Below the pieces are notes generated by a model that saw only the letters and a program-made list of their open reading frames with translations, was not told where the DNA came from and searched no databases. Both the position numbers and the translations under genes were made by a program. A stretch of DNA of 7,959 bases. Source: Xanthobacteraceae bacterium (GTDB taxonomy: Bacteria; Pseudomonadota; Alphaproteobacteria; Rhizobiales; Xanthobacteraceae). Below, piece after piece: positions 6,745 through 7,959 of the stretch. The stretch is taken from contig JASHYD010001407.1 of NCBI GenBank assembly GCA_030043175.1, positions 1 to 7,959 on the forward strand. The letters run 5' to 3'. Each line of letters begins with the position of its first letter. Position 1 is the first letter of the stretch.

Positions 6745-7713
6745 TCATTCCGCCGGCTGCTGACCTTGGGGTCCTCGCGGGACCCGCATCACATTTTTGA
6801 ACCAAGATAACGGCCTGTACAGTCCCAATGGTGCCATCAATAACTTTAAATAGTTCTTCTCGTCGGCTATTCCACCGCCGGGATACCCTATGCGTTCTGG
6901 TTGCTCGGTAACACCGTCCTTCTGCGGCAAATAAAAGGTTTGAAATATTATGTCCCAAAAAGAGAATTCGACGCCATAATTGCAGGAGTATCCGTATCCT
7001 TCGGGAACCTTCTCCGAATGATGCCAGCGGTGCACCTCCGGGGTCACGAACAGATAGTTTAAAAGACCTCCTTTCACGTCACCGCCGCAATGAGAAAATG
7101 TTCCGCTAATATTCGTCGCTGGAACTGCGATAAGAAGCGCGAACGGATTAAAGCCGATAACGCCTAGCAGAAGAAATATGACGACATTTCTGAGAGCAAA
7201 ATCGATTGGATGAGAAACAAACGTATTTGAGGCTTGTAGATCTGTTACTCGGTGATGGTACGAGTAAAGCTCCCATAGAAATGGGATGCCATGTTGCAAA
7301 CGGTGCACCCAATAGCGAAAGAAGCTGACCGACAATAGAATCACAGGAACTTGCAACCAAATTGGGCCTAATTGCTCCGGAGAAGCCAGAACCAGCTTGC
7401 GTCCCAAAAAGTGCTCGGGAAAAAACACCAAAATTGGTAGAACGATCATCCCCGTCACAGCGCCGGTGATATAAAGATTAACGACGTTCGATATTACATC
7501 CCTGATTAAAACGGACCTTTGCGAAATCGCAAATCTATATGCATAAATCCGTTCCACGGCGATCATTGCAGCAAGGATTAATAAAGTATCCCATTTTGGG
7601 ACCCATTGATCTATGGCGTAAACTCGTCCCAAAAGGCGAGCTCCATAAAACAGCACAAATAAGGCCGGCACGATCACCAAACTGCTAATATAAAAAATAG
7701 TCTTTGTCGCCAT
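6745..7713 (-). CDS. Sterol desaturase / fatty acid hydroxylase family protein
   Basis: The 322-residue protein is a membrane di-iron oxygenase of the fatty acid hydroxylase superfamily, with hydrophobic segments at about 6-24, 41-56, 78-98, 120-134 and 175-197. Histidine ligands are HRLQH (137, 141), YHH (153-154) and HRWHH (228, 231-232), with further conserved His at 168 (SHPID) and 208 (FSH); PERIGYPG near 272-279 is also typical of bacterial members. The family hydroxylates or desaturates lipids using O2; the substrate is unknown. The second box normally reads HxxHH, but its first His is Tyr150 here (TAC for CAC), which may weaken the metal site. I chose the ATG at 7713 rather than one 18 bases upstream because GGAGGG lies 7 bases before it. 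Base composition is lower in GC than elsewhere (about 43% in 7501-7560), suggesting transfer. The gene stands alone. Confidence 0.88.
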   Translation of the reverse strand: MATKTIFYISSLVIVPALFVLFYGARLLGRVYAIDQWVPKWDTLLILAAMIAVERIYAYRFAISQRSVLIRDVISNVVNLYITGAVTGMIVLPILVFFPEHFLGRKLVLASPEQLGPIWLQVPVILLSVSFFRYWVHRLQHGIPFLWELYSYHHRVTDLQASNTFVSHPIDFALRNVVIFLLLGVIGFNPFALLIAVPATNISGTFSHCGGDVKGGLLNYLFVTPEVHRWHHSEKVPEGYGYSCNYGVEFSFWDIIFQTFYLPQKDGVTEQPERIGYPGGGIADEKNYLKLLMAPLGLYRPLSWFKNVMRVPRGPQGQQPAE

Positions 7714-7720
7714 TGGTGGA

Positions 7721-7726
7721 CCCTCC
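7721..7726 (-). promoter_or_regulatory. Ribosome binding site that sets the desaturase start
   Basis: GGAGGG on the minus strand lies 7 bases before the ATG at 7713. It falls inside the coding sequence that the upstream ATG at 7731 would give, so the 322-residue form is preferred over the 328-residue form. Confidence 0.75.
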
Positions 7727-7862
7727 GACATCGAACCGAATACATGAAGCGGTCGAGGCGCTCTACCAGACAGTCGCGGGACCTTTTAACCCGGCAGCAC
7801 CATAGCATTTTGCCAAGGAACCAGCAATGCTCGGCAACGCCGTCGAGCGTCGCTCAGAGATG

Positions 7863-7885
7863 TGCTGCCGGTAGGAGCGGCAGCA
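7863..7885. repeat. Perfect 8-bp inverted repeat (hairpin)
   Basis: TGCTGCCG (7863-7870) and CGGCAGCA (7878-7885) are perfect inverted copies around a 7-base loop. No T run follows on either strand, so it is not a clear terminator. It lies about 150 bases upstream of the desaturase start, in a region (7714-7959) where I see no gene. Confidence 0.35.
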
Positions 7886-7959
7886 GCGGGATAGACTGGC
7901 CTATGACCCATTCCTGCCTGCCCAGGGGCCGAGGCGGAAGGAGGGGGCGGGTAGCCAAT

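Noticed and set aside
7714..7731. Upstream ATG giving a 328-residue desaturase
   Set aside because: The strong GGAGGG lies inside this extension and is well spaced for the ATG at 7713.
1..7959. CRISPR array, tRNA or rRNA genes, insertion sequence, phage or toxin-antitoxin genes
   Set aside because: No regularly spaced repeats, cloverleaf-like segments, transposase or integrase motifs, or paired small toxin-antitoxin frames were seen on reading both strands.

Overview
The window looks like a stretch of an alphaproteobacterial chromosome, most likely from the Bradyrhizobium/Rhodopseudomonas side of the Hyphomicrobiales. That placement is an inference from the feel of the protein families (a short RlpA-like protein without a SPOR domain, a DUF486 protein, a GFGVFS-type alpha/beta hydrolase, an acyltransferase N-terminus) and from the mostly GC-rich sequence. 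It has not been checked by any search.

Layout from left to right: the first 142 bases hold the start of a minus-strand membrane acyltransferase that runs off the edge. About 975 bases follow with no gene I can support. Next come a small DUF486/DMT-type membrane protein on the plus strand (1118-1477) and a gene-poor gap of about 480 bases. A large sodium:solute-symporter-like permease lies on the minus strand (1956-3800). Divergent from it, with only 78 bases between the starts, is a secreted alpha/beta hydrolase (3879-4562) followed by a terminator-like hairpin. A small exported protein of unknown function with an excellent ribosome binding site follows (4850-5404). After a 355-base gap rich in inverted repeats comes a minus-strand RlpA-like double-psi beta-barrel protein (5760-6209). 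Another 535-base gene-poor gap precedes a minus-strand sterol desaturase/fatty acid hydroxylase family protein (6745-7713).

About 63% of the window is covered by supported genes, low for a bacterial chromosome. The genes are mostly single units facing different ways, and GC content varies from roughly 43% in parts of the desaturase gene to over 70% in parts of the exported-protein gene. This mosaic suggests accessory DNA, for example a genomic island edge, although no transposase, integrase, tRNA, CRISPR or attachment site is visible.

Five of the seven genes act in or on the cell envelope (acyltransferase, hydrolase, exported protein, RlpA, lipid-type di-iron oxygenase) and the other two are membrane proteins. 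Nothing in the layout ties them into one pathway. I do not see convincing evidence of a new multi-gene system. The best leads are a desaturase with a substituted histidine-box residue, a matching 3' end on two unrelated genes that hints at a frameshifted permease C-terminus, and the unclassified exported protein.
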